35,162 nucleotides of DNA from an uncultured Lachnospiraceae bacterium (lineage in GTDB: Bacteria > Bacillota > Clostridia > Lachnospirales > Lachnospiraceae): positions 1-35,162 of the forward strand of contig CATNCF010000030.1 in the NCBI GenBank assembly GCA_950097145.1, written 5' to 3'. The notes under the pieces are model-generated. The model was not told the DNA's origin, made no database searches, and worked only from the letters and a program-made list of their open reading frames with translations. A program made the translations under genes and the position numbers. This document shows positions 1 to 8,251 of this stretch, piece after piece (the first letter of the stretch is position 1; the number at the start of each line of letters is the position of its first letter).

Positions 1-7
1 TTGGAAG

Positions 8-68
8 TTATCCACATGTAATCATAAGGCAATTAAATTCGTGAAATTACGTGTTCCCATGTGGATAA
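8..68. repeat. Inverted pair of perfect DnaA-box sequences
   Basis: TTATCCACA at 8-16 matches the consensus DnaA box, and its reverse complement TGTGGATAA lies at 60-68. The match extends to an 11-base perfect inverted repeat (8-18 and 58-68) with a 39-base spacer. An AT-rich tract follows (71-100). The usual oriC neighbours (dnaA, rpmH, rnpA) are not visible to the right, and the left side is outside the window. It may be a DnaA-binding or titration site, an operator, or chance. The sequence match is certain; the role is inference. Confidence 0.5.
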
Positions 69-155
69 TTAACAGAAAAAACTTTTTCAATTTCTCCCTT
101 TTGCCTATGGCAAGGCTGAACTGTTACTTTCGAACATGAAGTTTCCAGCTTTTTC

Positions 156-184
156 TTGTCAATCTCATTTTCATATTATATAAT
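156..184 (+). promoter_or_regulatory. Sigma-A-like promoter for the transglutaminase gene
   Basis: TTGTCA at 156-161 and TATAAT at 179-184 are separated by 17 bases, 33 bases before the start codon. A strong AGGAGG ribosome binding site lies at 206-211. Confidence 0.7.
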
Positions 185-217
185 AGTGGGATATAAAGGA
201 AAAGCAGGAGGTAGATT

Positions 218-3200
218 ATGAAACGAAGATGTGCGGCAGCGGTTTTAATGGCGTTTCTGCTTCTGGGCGTTATTCAGGTGCAGGCAGGGGAAAAGGATAT
301 CCAAACCGAGTATGTAACAATCACAGATCTGAACCGTTTTGAAGAAGAATACTATCAGAAGCCCCAGGTACGTTATCCAGTTTTTAAGAATGAAATGTAC
401 CGTGCCTCCAGGGCGCAGCAGGATTTAGAACAATATGTTGTGGAAGCTTTAGAGAATTACCAGGAAAAAATAGATATCTCTGCATATCAGCTTTCAAGAG
501 AAGAGGCGTTTCAAGCTATTTTTCAGATTTTGAATCATAATCCCGGAATTTTTTATGTTGACGGCAGGGTGGGAACTTCTTATAATCCCCAGACAAATTT
601 AGTAACGGCATATTCAGTCACTTATCTGGGAGCACCGGAGGAAATTGACCGGCAGAGGCAGGAATTAGAACTTGCAGCAGACCAGGCGGCGGAACAGGCG
701 GACCCTTCCATGTCAGAGGCAGAAAAGGCGCTGGTGGTTCATGACTATCTGGTTCAGAATTGTGAATATGATTTTGACAGGCTGGGCCAGGGGCAGGTGT
801 CATATAGTTCCCATACGGCATACGGCGCTCTGGTGGACCGGATTGCGGTTTGTGACGGCTATGGAGATGCTTATGCTTATATTATGGAAGACAAATTGGG
901 GATTCCCTGTGAACTGGTATCCAGTGAAGTTATGGCACATGCATGGAATATGATTCGAGTTGACGGGGAGTGGTACCATGTGGACGCTACCTGGGACGAT
1001 CCCACAAGAGACTGTATCGGAAGAGTCGGGCATAATTTTTTTCTCCTCAGTGATACGGCAATAAGTGATAATAACCATGGCCATGAAGGATGGAGCACAA
1101 ACCTTACAGCAGATTCTACACTTTATGACAATGCATTCTGGAAAGAAATTACCTCATCCATCTGTTATGTTCAGGGAGAATGGTACTATTCAAAATTCAA
1201 GAGCGGCGATTATAATACTATGGGCGTGCAGCTTCTGAAAAAGGACGGGCTTATGGATGGGACAGAGACAGAACTATATAAAGAAACTGCATGGACAGGC
1301 CCGGGAAATATGTTTTATAATATGAGCTGCATGTATCCAGTAAAAGCGAATGACATGCTTTACTTTAATACCAGAACAACTATTTATCGTTTCGGTGCGG
1401 ATGGAACTGCGGAAAAAGTCTATGAACCGCAGATTCCTGCTGGAAAATGGATCTATGGATTTACAGTACGCGGAAAAGAGTTATGGTATGCACTCCAGAG
1501 CAGCCCGGATTCTGATGAGAAACAAGAAATTCTCATCTATAAACTGCCAGAACTGGAGCTGCCGGAACTGGAGGGCATTTCAGCAGAAAATGTGACAGCG
1601 GTATATGACGGCAATGCACAAAAAATCACTGTATCGGGAACTCAGGCAGGAGATGTCGTGCAGTATGCGGGAGAGGATAAAATTTACCGGAATGAACAGC
1701 CTGAAATGATAAATGCAGGAGTTTATCAGGTGAGATATCAAGTAAAGCGGCAGGGGTTCCAGCCATTTGAAGGGGAAGTGCAGTTAGAGATTACAAAAGC
1801 TGTTCCAGTATATACAGTACCCTCCGGCTTGAAAGGGGACAGCGGAAAGACCCTTGCAAGTATCATTTTGCCGCAGGGATTTACATGGCAGACAGATACA
1901 GAGACGGAACTTTCCCAGGAAGGCAGCAGAATATTTCTGGCTGAATATCTGCCGGAGGACAGCGGCAATTATGAGGTGGTCAAAGACATTGAAATAGAGG
2001 TACTTGTGAGCTGCCCAGGACATGAGTATATAACCGAGATCGTCAAAGAACCATCAGAGGCTCAGAATGGAGAGGCAGTTTATACTTGTGTTTTCTGCGG
2101 TTACAGCTATAAAGAGGAGATAGATGCAAGCCTGCCTCAGATTCAAGGCATTCAGGCAGAAAATACGAAAGCGGTATATAGCGGGACGGCACACAGATTT
2201 ATCCTGAAAGGGATTTTGCCGGAAGATGTTGTGAAATATGCTGGGGAGGATGGAGTTTATGGAACGGAACAGCCTGAACTGGTAAATGCAGGGATTTACC
2301 AGGTGCAGTACCTGGTAGAACGTCAGGGATGTCAGCCTTTCCGCGGGACAGTACAGATGGAAATTACCAAAGCGGTGCCTTTGTTTACAGTTCCCAGCGG
2401 CTTGAAAGGAGAAAGCGGGAAGACGCTGGCGAGTATAAAACTTCCGGAAGGATTTGTCTGGCAGACATCTTCAGCAGTGAAATTGCTGGCAGAGGGAATT
2501 CACACCTGGCGTGTAACTTATGTGCCAGAAGATACGGGGAATTATCAGACGGTTCAGGGGATTGAAGTGAAAGTTGCTGTCAAATGTCCTGGTCATCAAT
2601 ATCAGTCCAGAGTAACCAGGCCGGCTACCGAGACGCGGAACGGATTAAAGACTTACACCTGCAGCCTTTGCGGAACTATCCGTACTGAAGAGATTCCCAA
2701 ATCCGGGTCTGGAAAGCCAGGGGATGTGTCCGGTCTTAAAATAAAGAAAAATACTGCAAATTCTCTGGTATTTTCCTGGGATTCTGAGGCAAATACAGGT
2801 TATTACCTTGTACTTTATAAGGGAAGTGTAAAAGTGTCAGAACGGTACGAGACAGGAGGTGCCTGTACCTTTGGCGGCTTAAAAGCAGCAGCAGACTATA
2901 CTTTGAAAATTACGCCTTACCGTATTGTAAATGGAAGGAGAATTTTTGCCGCTTCTTCAGGGGAAATTCGGACAGCCACAGCCCCGGCGGCGGTAAAATT
3001 AAATTCTGTAAAAAAAAGCGGGAAAAATAAGGCAAAACTGGCCTGGAAAACAGGTTCAGGGGCCAGCGGCTACGAGATTTTTATGAAGACAGGAAAAGGC
3101 AGTTATAAGAAAATTAAGACAATTGCAAAGGGAACGGCAGCATCTTATTCAAAAGCAGGTTTGAAAAAGGGGAAAACTTATCGTTTTCGGCTACGTGCTT

Positions 3201-3268
3201 ATAAAACAGTGGGCAGAACTAAGGTGTGCGGAGCTTACAGCAAAACAAAGACAATAAAACTTCGTTAA
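218..3268 (+). CDS. Secreted transglutaminase-like surface protein with two long repeats and FN3-like domains
   Basis: 1016 residues. A signal peptide (basic MKRR then a hydrophobic stretch to about residue 24) predicts export. Residues ~160-265 form a transglutaminase-like (papain-fold) domain with a plausible triad: Cys212 in AVCDGYGDAY, His241 in MAHAWNMI and Asp256 in YHVDATWDD. Residues ~453-834 are two ~191-residue repeats, each a beta-rich unit ending in a CPGH...CxxC element that could bind metal. Two fibronectin-III-like domains close the protein (~836-925 and ~926-1016). No LPXTG sortase signal or S-layer motif is visible, so attachment is unknown; it may simply be secreted. It has its own promoter and an AGGAGG site 6 bases before the ATG. 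The domain class is well supported; substrate and enzymatic activity (cross-linking versus proteolysis) are unknown. Confidence 0.85.
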   Translation: MKRRCAAAVLMAFLLLGVIQVQAGEKDIQTEYVTITDLNRFEEEYYQKPQVRYPVFKNEMYRASRAQQDLEQYVVEALENYQEKIDISAYQLSREEAFQAIFQILNHNPGIFYVDGRVGTSYNPQTNLVTAYSVTYLGAPEEIDRQRQELELAADQAAEQADPSMSEAEKALVVHDYLVQNCEYDFDRLGQGQVSYSSHTAYGALVDRIAVCDGYGDAYAYIMEDKLGIPCELVSSEVMAHAWNMIRVDGEWYHVDATWDDPTRDCIGRVGHNFFLLSDTAISDNNHGHEGWSTNLTADSTLYDNAFWKEITSSICYVQGEWYYSKFKSGDYNTMGVQLLKKDGLMDGTETELYKETAWTGPGNMFYNMSCMYPVKANDMLYFNTRTTIYRFGADGTAEKVYEPQIPAGKWIYGFTVRGKELWYALQSSPDSDEKQEILIYKLPELELPELEGISAENVTAVYDGNAQKITVSGTQAGDVVQYAGEDKIYRNEQPEMINAGVYQVRYQVKRQGFQPFEGEVQLEITKAVPVYTVPSGLKGDSGKTLASIILPQGFTWQTDTETELSQEGSRIFLAEYLPEDSGNYEVVKDIEIEVLVSCPGHEYITEIVKEPSEAQNGEAVYTCVFCGYSYKEEIDASLPQIQGIQAENTKAVYSGTAHRFILKGILPEDVVKYAGEDGVYGTEQPELVNAGIYQVQYLVERQGCQPFRGTVQMEITKAVPLFTVPSGLKGESGKTLASIKLPEGFVWQTSSAVKLLAEGIHTWRVTYVPEDTGNYQTVQGIEVKVAVKCPGHQYQSRVTRPATETRNGLKTYTCSLCGTIRTEEIPKSGSGKPGDVSGLKIKKNTANSLVFSWDSEANTGYYLVLYKGSVKVSERYETGGACTFGGLKAAADYTLKITPYRIVNGRRIFAASSGEIRTATAPAAVKLNSVKKSGKNKAKLAWKTGSGASGYEIFMKTGKGSYKKIKTIAKGTAASYSKAGLKKGKTYRFRLRAYKTVGRTKVCGAYSKTKTIKLR
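1574..2719 (+). repeat. Tandem duplication inside the transglutaminase gene (2 x 573 bases)
   Basis: Units at ~1574-2146 and ~2147-2719 are offset by exactly 573 bases (191 codons), so the frame is preserved. Both carry matching landmarks: a GI-AEN-AVY opening, YAGED, NAGxYQV, EITKAVP, VPSGLKG-SGKTLASI, PED-GNY, CPGH and a late CxxC. The copies have diverged clearly in both DNA and protein, so the duplication is not recent. Confidence 0.85.
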
Positions 3269-3274
3269 GTTTCA

Positions 3275-3303
3275 TTGCTATTTTTCACGGAATATTGTAG
3301 AAT
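3275..3303 (+). promoter_or_regulatory. Sigma-A-like promoter for the coiled-coil/J-domain gene
   Basis: TTGCTA at 3275-3280 and TAGAAT at 3298-3303 are separated by 17 bases, just after the transglutaminase stop codon. An AAAGGAGG site (3336-3343) and an ATG at 3351 follow. Confidence 0.6.
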
Positions 3304-3350
3304 AGAACAAATTGGTGATTTTAAAGGGTATAAACAAAGGAGGAAAGGAA

Positions 3351-4034
3351 ATGGACCAGCCCGGATGTCAGGTGGAGGAAATGCCCCGGGAGCCGGAACA
3401 GGAGGCAGTGCAGCAGGAGACAGAAGAAGAGGCAGTCCGGCAGAGGCAGAGTTGGGAAGAACAGCATAAGATTCATCTAAAGCATTTGGAAGAACAGAGG
3501 ATTATTCATCAGAAATATTTGGAAGAGCATCAGAAGATTGCGGAGAAGAGACGTGAATTTCAAAGAGAGATTGCAGAAGAGAGAATCCGGTTTCAGGAGG
3601 AACTTGCGGCGGACAGGCGCAGGTTTACCAAGGAGCTTAGCGCGGACAGGCACAGGTTTGAACAGGAACAGCAGGATTTTTATCTGAAGAAGGAGCGGGA
3701 AGAACGGCGTCTGGCAGAGAAAGAACGTCTGATTAAGGCAAAATGGGAACTTTTGGAGATGGAACTGCAAAAACTTGCCGGGGAACGGGAAGCATTTGAA
3801 AAGAAAAAGGAATCTGAAGCAGTCCAAGCCGACGGAACTCAGAGCAGAATGACGATCAAGTATCCGTCAGAAGTGGAGTTGTTTTTTTCTGGTGTGGAAA
3901 ATGAGCTGGATATGAAGAAACGCTACAGGGAACTTATTAAAATATTTCATCCAGATAATGCTTCTGGAGACACACAGACCCTGCAGATGATTAACAGAAC
4001 TTACGAAAGTTTAAAGAAGCAGTTTAGCGCATAG
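3351..4034 (+). CDS. Hendecad coiled-coil protein with a C-terminal J domain
   Basis: 227 residues. The ATG at 3351 is chosen because AAAGGAGG ends 7 bases before it; an in-frame ATG at 3312 has no such site. Residues ~36-112 are seven consecutive 11-residue repeats (for example RFQEELAADRR followed by RFTKELSADRH), a hendecad pattern typical of long straight coiled coils. Charged helix continues to ~160. Residues ~170-227 look like a J domain: a KKRYREL helix, the HPD signature at 200-202 and an INRTYESL helix. J domains stimulate DnaK/Hsp70 ATPase, so this may be a co-chaperone that oligomerises through its stalk. There is no signal peptide or membrane segment. It appears monocistronic, with a terminator at 4041-4070. 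I do not recognise a named family. Confidence 0.75.
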   Translation: MDQPGCQVEEMPREPEQEAVQQETEEEAVRQRQSWEEQHKIHLKHLEEQRIIHQKYLEEHQKIAEKRREFQREIAEERIRFQEELAADRRRFTKELSADRHRFEQEQQDFYLKKEREERRLAEKERLIKAKWELLEMELQKLAGEREAFEKKKESEAVQADGTQSRMTIKYPSEVELFFSGVENELDMKKRYRELIKIFHPDNASGDTQTLQMINRTYESLKKQFSA

Positions 4035-4040
4035 TATACG

Positions 4041-4070
4041 AAACGGAACATACATTGTTCCGTTTTGCTT
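4041..4070 (+). terminator. Rho-independent terminator after the J-domain gene
   Basis: AAACGGAACA (4041-4050) pairs perfectly with TGTTCCGTTT (4056-4065) around a 5-base loop, followed by TTGCTTTG. It separates the gene from the prmA operon. Confidence 0.65.
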
Positions 4071-4108
4071 TGAGTATGCTGGGCCTTATGGATTGATTGG
4101 AGGAAGCT

Positions 4109-5056
4109 ATGAAGTGGAAGAAATATACCATAAAGACCACTACACAGGCAGAAGATTTTGTCAGCAGTATGCTTGCTGATCTTGGGGTGGAAGGCGTTCA
4201 GATTGAAGATAATGTCCCTTTGTCTGCAGAAGATAAGGAGAAGCTGTTTATTGACATTTTGCCAGAGCTTCCGCCAGATGAAGGCAGGGCGGAGATCAGT
4301 TTTTTTCTGGACGCAGCGAAAGAGCATGGGGAGCTTCTCTCTCAGGTCCGCAGGGAACTTGAAAATCTGCGCATATTTGTAGACATTGGAACAGCAGAAA
4401 TTGTCCAGGGAGAGACAGAGGATAAGGATTGGATCAATAATTGGAAACAGTATTTTAAATCCTTTGTCATTGAGGATATTTTAATCAAACCGACCTGGGA
4501 AGAGCCGGCGGCAGGAGGAGACTACCGGCATGTCATTGAGATTGATCCAGGAACCTCTTTTGGTACTGGAAAACATGAGACAACCCAGCTTTGTATCCGG
4601 CAGATCTGCAAATACATGAAGGCTGGGGATCGGGTGCTGGACGTGGGATGTGGAAGTGGAATTTTGTCTCTGCTCTGCTTAAAGCTAGGGGCGGGACAAG
4701 TGATAGGAACGGATATAGATCCCATTTGTATAGAAGCTTCAAAGGATAATATGAGAGTGAATGGTCTATCTATGGAACAGGCCAGGTATTATCATGGAAA
4801 TCTTATTGAGGATGCCTGCCTGCAGGAACAGACGGGCAGTGGGTATGATCTTGCAGTGGCTAATATTCTCGCGGATATTATTATCCCATTGACTCCAGTG
4901 ATTCCACAGCGGCTGAAAAAAGGTGGAATTTATATTACCAGCGGGATTATTGATTTTAAGGAAGAAGCGGTAACCCAGGCAATTCTGGAAGCAGGATTTG
5001 AGATATTAGAAATCTGCCGTCAGGGAGAGTGGGTGAGCATTACCGCCAGAACATAG
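4109..5056 (+). CDS. prmA: Ribosomal protein L11 methyltransferase
   Basis: 315 residues, class I SAM-dependent methyltransferase that trimethylates ribosomal protein L11. The N-terminal ~100 residues form the L11-recognition domain (MKWKKYTIKTTTQAEDFV opening). The catalytic domain has GTSFGTGKHETT, the SAM loop DVGCGSG (~178-184), the acidic GTDIDP strand end and the ANILADII motif. I start at ATG 4109, with GGAGG at 4099-4103. An in-frame TTG at 4097 would leave that site inside the coding region. It is the first gene of a tight cluster, with rsmE 15 bases downstream. This pairing is common in Firmicutes, where the two genes often follow dnaJ; here the upstream J-domain protein is not classical DnaJ. 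Confidence 0.95.
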   Translation: MKWKKYTIKTTTQAEDFVSSMLADLGVEGVQIEDNVPLSAEDKEKLFIDILPELPPDEGRAEISFFLDAAKEHGELLSQVRRELENLRIFVDIGTAEIVQGETEDKDWINNWKQYFKSFVIEDILIKPTWEEPAAGGDYRHVIEIDPGTSFGTGKHETTQLCIRQICKYMKAGDRVLDVGCGSGILSLLCLKLGAGQVIGTDIDPICIEASKDNMRVNGLSMEQARYYHGNLIEDACLQEQTGSGYDLAVANILADIIIPLTPVIPQRLKKGGIYITSGIIDFKEEAVTQAILEAGFEILEICRQGEWVSITART

Positions 5057-5071
5057 GACAGGAGCATAAGT

Positions 5072-5803
5072 ATGTTTCAATTTTTTGTAGAACCTGGGCA
5101 GATTCAGGAGCAAGAAGCTGTCATTACAGGGAAAGATGTAAATCATATGAAAAATGTTCTCCGTATGCGCATAGGGGAACAGGTGCGTATCAGCGATAAT
5201 GAGGGCGGGGATTTTTACTGCCAGATTCAGGATATGGATGGACAGCGGATTATTCTTAAGGTTCTCAGGGAAGCAGAGGATACGGAGCCTAATCTTAAGA
5301 TTAGCTTGTTTCAGGGACTTCCCAAGGGAGATAAGATGGAGCTGGTGATTCAGAAAGCAGTGGAGCTGGGCGTAGCTGAGATTATCCCTGTGGCCATGAA
5401 GAACTGTGTTGTAAAATTGGATCAGAAGAAGGCTGGCTCCAAGCAGGCAAGGTGGCAGGCAATCGCAGAGAGTGCGGCAAAGCAGTCGAAACGCAGTATC
5501 ATTCCAAAAATTGGGCAGGTAATGAAATTTCAGGAAGCGGCAGAATATGCCAGGACACTTGATGTGCGTCTGCTTCCTTATGAGAACCAGCGGGGGATGG
5601 AGCATACCCGCCAAGTACTGGGAAGCATTCCAAAAGGCAGTTCCGTGGGAGTATTTATCGGACCGGAGGGAGGCTATGATTCCCAGGAAATTGCGTTGGT
5701 GAAAGAAGAGATGGAAATGATTTCTTTGGGCAGCCGCATTTTGCGGACAGAAACGGCAGGGCTTTGCGCAGTTTCCATGCTGCTCTATGCATCAGAGGAT
5801 TAG
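5072..5803 (+). CDS. rsmE: 16S rRNA m3U1498 methyltransferase
   Basis: 243 residues, the usual length for RsmE, a SPOUT (trefoil-knot) methyltransferase that makes N3-methyluridine at 16S position 1498. The N-terminal PUA-like domain (~1-70) is followed by the knot domain. Family landmarks are GLPKGDKMELVIQKAVELGV, ESAAKQSKR, the SAM-binding IGPEGGYDSQE and the C-terminal LGSRILRTETA. The CAGGAG site at 5060-5065 supports ATG 5072. It lies 15 bases after prmA and 9 before the desulfurase gene, so co-transcription is likely. Confidence 0.95.
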   Translation: MFQFFVEPGQIQEQEAVITGKDVNHMKNVLRMRIGEQVRISDNEGGDFYCQIQDMDGQRIILKVLREAEDTEPNLKISLFQGLPKGDKMELVIQKAVELGVAEIIPVAMKNCVVKLDQKKAGSKQARWQAIAESAAKQSKRSIIPKIGQVMKFQEAAEYARTLDVRLLPYENQRGMEHTRQVLGSIPKGSSVGVFIGPEGGYDSQEIALVKEEMEMISLGSRILRTETAGLCAVSMLLYASED

Positions 5804-5812
5804 GAGGAAGGA

Positions 5813-6964
5813 ATGGAAGTATATTTTGATAATTCAGCCACTACCCGCTGTTCGGACGGAGCAAAGGAATTAATGGTGCGCGCCTTATCCCAGGATTACG
5901 GGAATCCATCTTCTTTGCATGGAAAAGGGTTGGAAGGGGAAAACTATATCAGAGAGGCCAGGGATAAGATTGCAAAGACCCTGAAAGTCAATGGTTCTGA
6001 GCTGATTTTTACTTCAGGGGGAACGGAATCCAACAATCTTGCCATTTTAGGCGCGGCTCTGGCAAACAGGCGCAGCGGAATGCATTTGATTACTACCTGC
6101 ATTGAACATCCGGCCGTATCAGCGCCTATGAAATTTTTGGAGGAGCAGGGATTTTCTGTGACATATCTGAAGGTAGACAGAGACGGCATGATATCCCTGG
6201 AGGAATTAAGAGAGGCGGTAAGGCCGGAGACGATTTTAGTCTCTATTATGTATGTGAATAATGAGATAGGAGCTGTAGAGCCCATTGCAGAGGCCGCAAA
6301 AATCATAAAAGAACAGAACCCTTCGGCCTTATTTCATGTGGATGCCATTCAGGCATATGGAAAATATATGATCCATCCCAGGAAACTGGGGATAGAACTG
6401 ATGTCTGTCAGTGGCCATAAAATTCACGGGCCGAAAGGCAGCGGATTTCTCTATGTAAAAGAAAAAACGAAATTAAAGCCCATTATTTATGGAGGGGGAC
6501 AGCAGAAAAATATGCGCTCCGGCACAGAGAATGTCCCTGGGATTGCAGGGCTGGGACAGGCCGCGTGGGAGGCTTATCAGGATTTTGAAGAAAAACAGGC
6601 GCATTTGTACCGGTTGAAAGGTGCATTGATCAAAGGGATTGAGAAAGAATCCTGGGCGCATATTAATGGACGAACTGGCACAGACAGCGCGCCTCATATC
6701 ATAAGCCTTAGTGTAGATGGAATCCGGAGTGAAGTGCTTCTTCATGCCCTGGAGGAAGAGGGCATTTATGTATCGGCGGGCAGCGCCTGTTCTTCTAACA
6801 AACCTGCAGTCAGCAGGACTCTGCAGTCTATAGGGGCAAGGCGCCATTTGGATTCCACAGTGCGTATCAGTTTCTGTGGAGAAAATACTTTAGAAGAAGT
6901 AGAATATTGTGTGAAAACCTTAAAGGAGCTGGTTCCCAGGTTTCAAAAATACATAAGGCATTAG
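5813..6964 (+). CDS. Cysteine desulfurase (NifS/IscS type), likely sulfur donor to ThiI
   Basis: 383 residues, a PLP-dependent class V aminotransferase-fold enzyme that removes sulfur from cysteine as an enzyme-bound persulfide. Visible landmarks are FDNSATTR at the N-terminus, SGGTESNN, the EHPAV motif, the PLP lysine Lys203 in SVSGHKIHGPKG and the catalytic Cys326 in the SAGSACSS loop. AGGAGG immediately precedes the start. thiI follows after 12 bases. In Firmicutes a dedicated desulfurase (NifZ in Bacillus subtilis) sits beside thiI and supplies sulfur for 4-thiouridine, so that role is inferred here. No iscU or sufU scaffold gene is adjacent, arguing against a dedicated Fe-S role. Confidence 0.93.
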   Translation: MEVYFDNSATTRCSDGAKELMVRALSQDYGNPSSLHGKGLEGENYIREARDKIAKTLKVNGSELIFTSGGTESNNLAILGAALANRRSGMHLITTCIEHPAVSAPMKFLEEQGFSVTYLKVDRDGMISLEELREAVRPETILVSIMYVNNEIGAVEPIAEAAKIIKEQNPSALFHVDAIQAYGKYMIHPRKLGIELMSVSGHKIHGPKGSGFLYVKEKTKLKPIIYGGGQQKNMRSGTENVPGIAGLGQAAWEAYQDFEEKQAHLYRLKGALIKGIEKESWAHINGRTGTDSAPHIISLSVDGIRSEVLLHALEEEGIYVSAGSACSSNKPAVSRTLQSIGARRHLDSTVRISFCGENTLEEVEYCVKTLKELVPRFQKYIRH

Positions 6965-6976
6965 AAAGGAACGTGT

Positions 6977-8161
6977 ATGTTTAAAGCATTTTTAATCAAA
7001 TATGGAGAGATCGGGATTAAGGGGAAAAACCGCCACCTGTTCGAGGATGCGCTGGTACAGCAGATAAAGTATGCCTTAAAGCCAGTGGAGGGCGAATTTC
7101 TAATCAGCAAAGAACAGGGGCGCATTTATATTGAAGCGGCGGCAGAATTTGATTATGACGAGGCCATGGAGCACTTGCAGCGCGTATTTGGAATTGTGGG
7201 AATCTGTCCGGTGGTGATTGTTGAGGATGAGGGATTTGAACATCTTGTACAGGATGTGATTTCTTATTTGGACAAGCGTTATCCAGATAAACATAAGACC
7301 TTTAAAGTTCATGCCCGCAGGGCAAGAAAAAATTACCCTATGCAGTCTATGGAACTGAATGCTTCCCTTGGAGAGAAAATTCTTGAGGCGTTTCCGGAAA
7401 TGAAAGTGGATGTACACCAGCCTGATATTCTGGTAAATATTGAAATTCGTGGGAGAATTAATATTTATTCTGAGGTGATTCCAGGTCCGGGGGGAATGCC
7501 GGTGGGAACCAATGGAAAAGGAATGCTGCTTTTGTCAGGAGGGATTGACAGCCCGGTGGCAGGCTACATGATTGCAAAACGAGGCGTGAAGATTGACGCC
7601 GTCTATTTCCATGCGCCTCCTTATACCAGCGAGCGGGCAAAACAGAAAGTGGTGGATCTGGCAAAGCTGGTGGCAAAATATGCGGGGCCAATCTACTTAA
7701 AAGTGGTAAACTTTACCGACATTCAAATGTACATCTATGAAAAATGCCCTCATGAAGAGCTAACCATTATCATGCGCCGTTATATGATGCGCATAGCGGA
7801 ACATTTTGCCGAAGAAACGGGTTCACTTGGCATGATTACGGGAGAGAGCATCGGACAGGTGGCAAGCCAGACGATGCAGTCTCTTGCAGCCACAAATGAA
7901 GTGTGTACCATGCCGGTATACCGTCCGCTGATTGGTTTTGACAAGCAGGAAATTATCGCGGTATCAGAGAAAATTGGGACTTATGAGACTTCTATCCTGC
8001 CTTTTGAAGACTGCTGCACAATTTTTGTGGCAAAACATCCTGTGACAAAACCAAGCTTAAAGGTGATCCGTCGTTCCGAGACACGTCTTAAGGAGAAAAT
8101 TGATGAGATGGTACAGAGGGCAATTGAGACCGCAGAGACAATCGTGGCAGAAGCAGAATAA
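6977..8161 (+). CDS. thiI: tRNA 4-thiouridine synthase ThiI (rhodanese-less form)
   Basis: 394 residues. Domains in order: N-terminal ferredoxin-like region (~1-60), THUMP RNA-binding domain (~60-165) and adenylating PP-loop domain with SGGIDSP at 187-193. GESIGQVASQT and a PFEDCCTIF motif follow. ThiI adenylates U8 of tRNA and inserts sulfur (s4U, a near-UV sensor). The C-terminal rhodanese domain of the enterobacterial protein is absent, which is normal in Firmicutes, where the neighbouring desulfurase delivers sulfur. It is the last gene of the prmA-rsmE-desulfurase-thiI cluster. Confidence 0.95.
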   Translation: MFKAFLIKYGEIGIKGKNRHLFEDALVQQIKYALKPVEGEFLISKEQGRIYIEAAAEFDYDEAMEHLQRVFGIVGICPVVIVEDEGFEHLVQDVISYLDKRYPDKHKTFKVHARRARKNYPMQSMELNASLGEKILEAFPEMKVDVHQPDILVNIEIRGRINIYSEVIPGPGGMPVGTNGKGMLLLSGGIDSPVAGYMIAKRGVKIDAVYFHAPPYTSERAKQKVVDLAKLVAKYAGPIYLKVVNFTDIQMYIYEKCPHEELTIIMRRYMMRIAEHFAEETGSLGMITGESIGQVASQTMQSLAATNEVCTMPVYRPLIGFDKQEIIAVSEKIGTYETSILPFEDCCTIFVAKHPVTKPSLKVIRRSETRLKEKIDEMVQRAIETAETIVAEAE

Positions 8162-8206
8162 GCTTCGCGCATCGGACAGCCGTTTTGGGAAAATGATATA
8201 GACAGA

Positions 8207-8232
8207 AAACCCCCATGACGTTACATGGGGGG
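8207..8232 (-). terminator. Terminator of the HPr-like gene (possibly bidirectional)
   Basis: CCCCCATG (8210-8217) pairs with CATGGGGG (8224-8231) around a 6-base loop. Read on the - strand, the stem is followed by TTTT, 20 bases after the HPr-like stop codon. thiI converges on the same hairpin from the left. Confidence 0.75.
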
Positions 8233-8251
8233 AGTTTGGTCTGCGTAAAGA

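Noticed and set aside
3312..3350. Start of the J-domain gene at ATG 3312
   Set aside because: No ribosome binding site; AAAGGAGG at 3336-3343 serves ATG 3351.
4097..4108. TTG start for prmA at 4097
   Set aside because: GGAGG at 4099-4103 is well placed for ATG 4109 and would be inside the coding region if TTG were used.
5006..5614. 202-codon - strand ORF
   Set aside because: It is the antisense shadow of rsmE.
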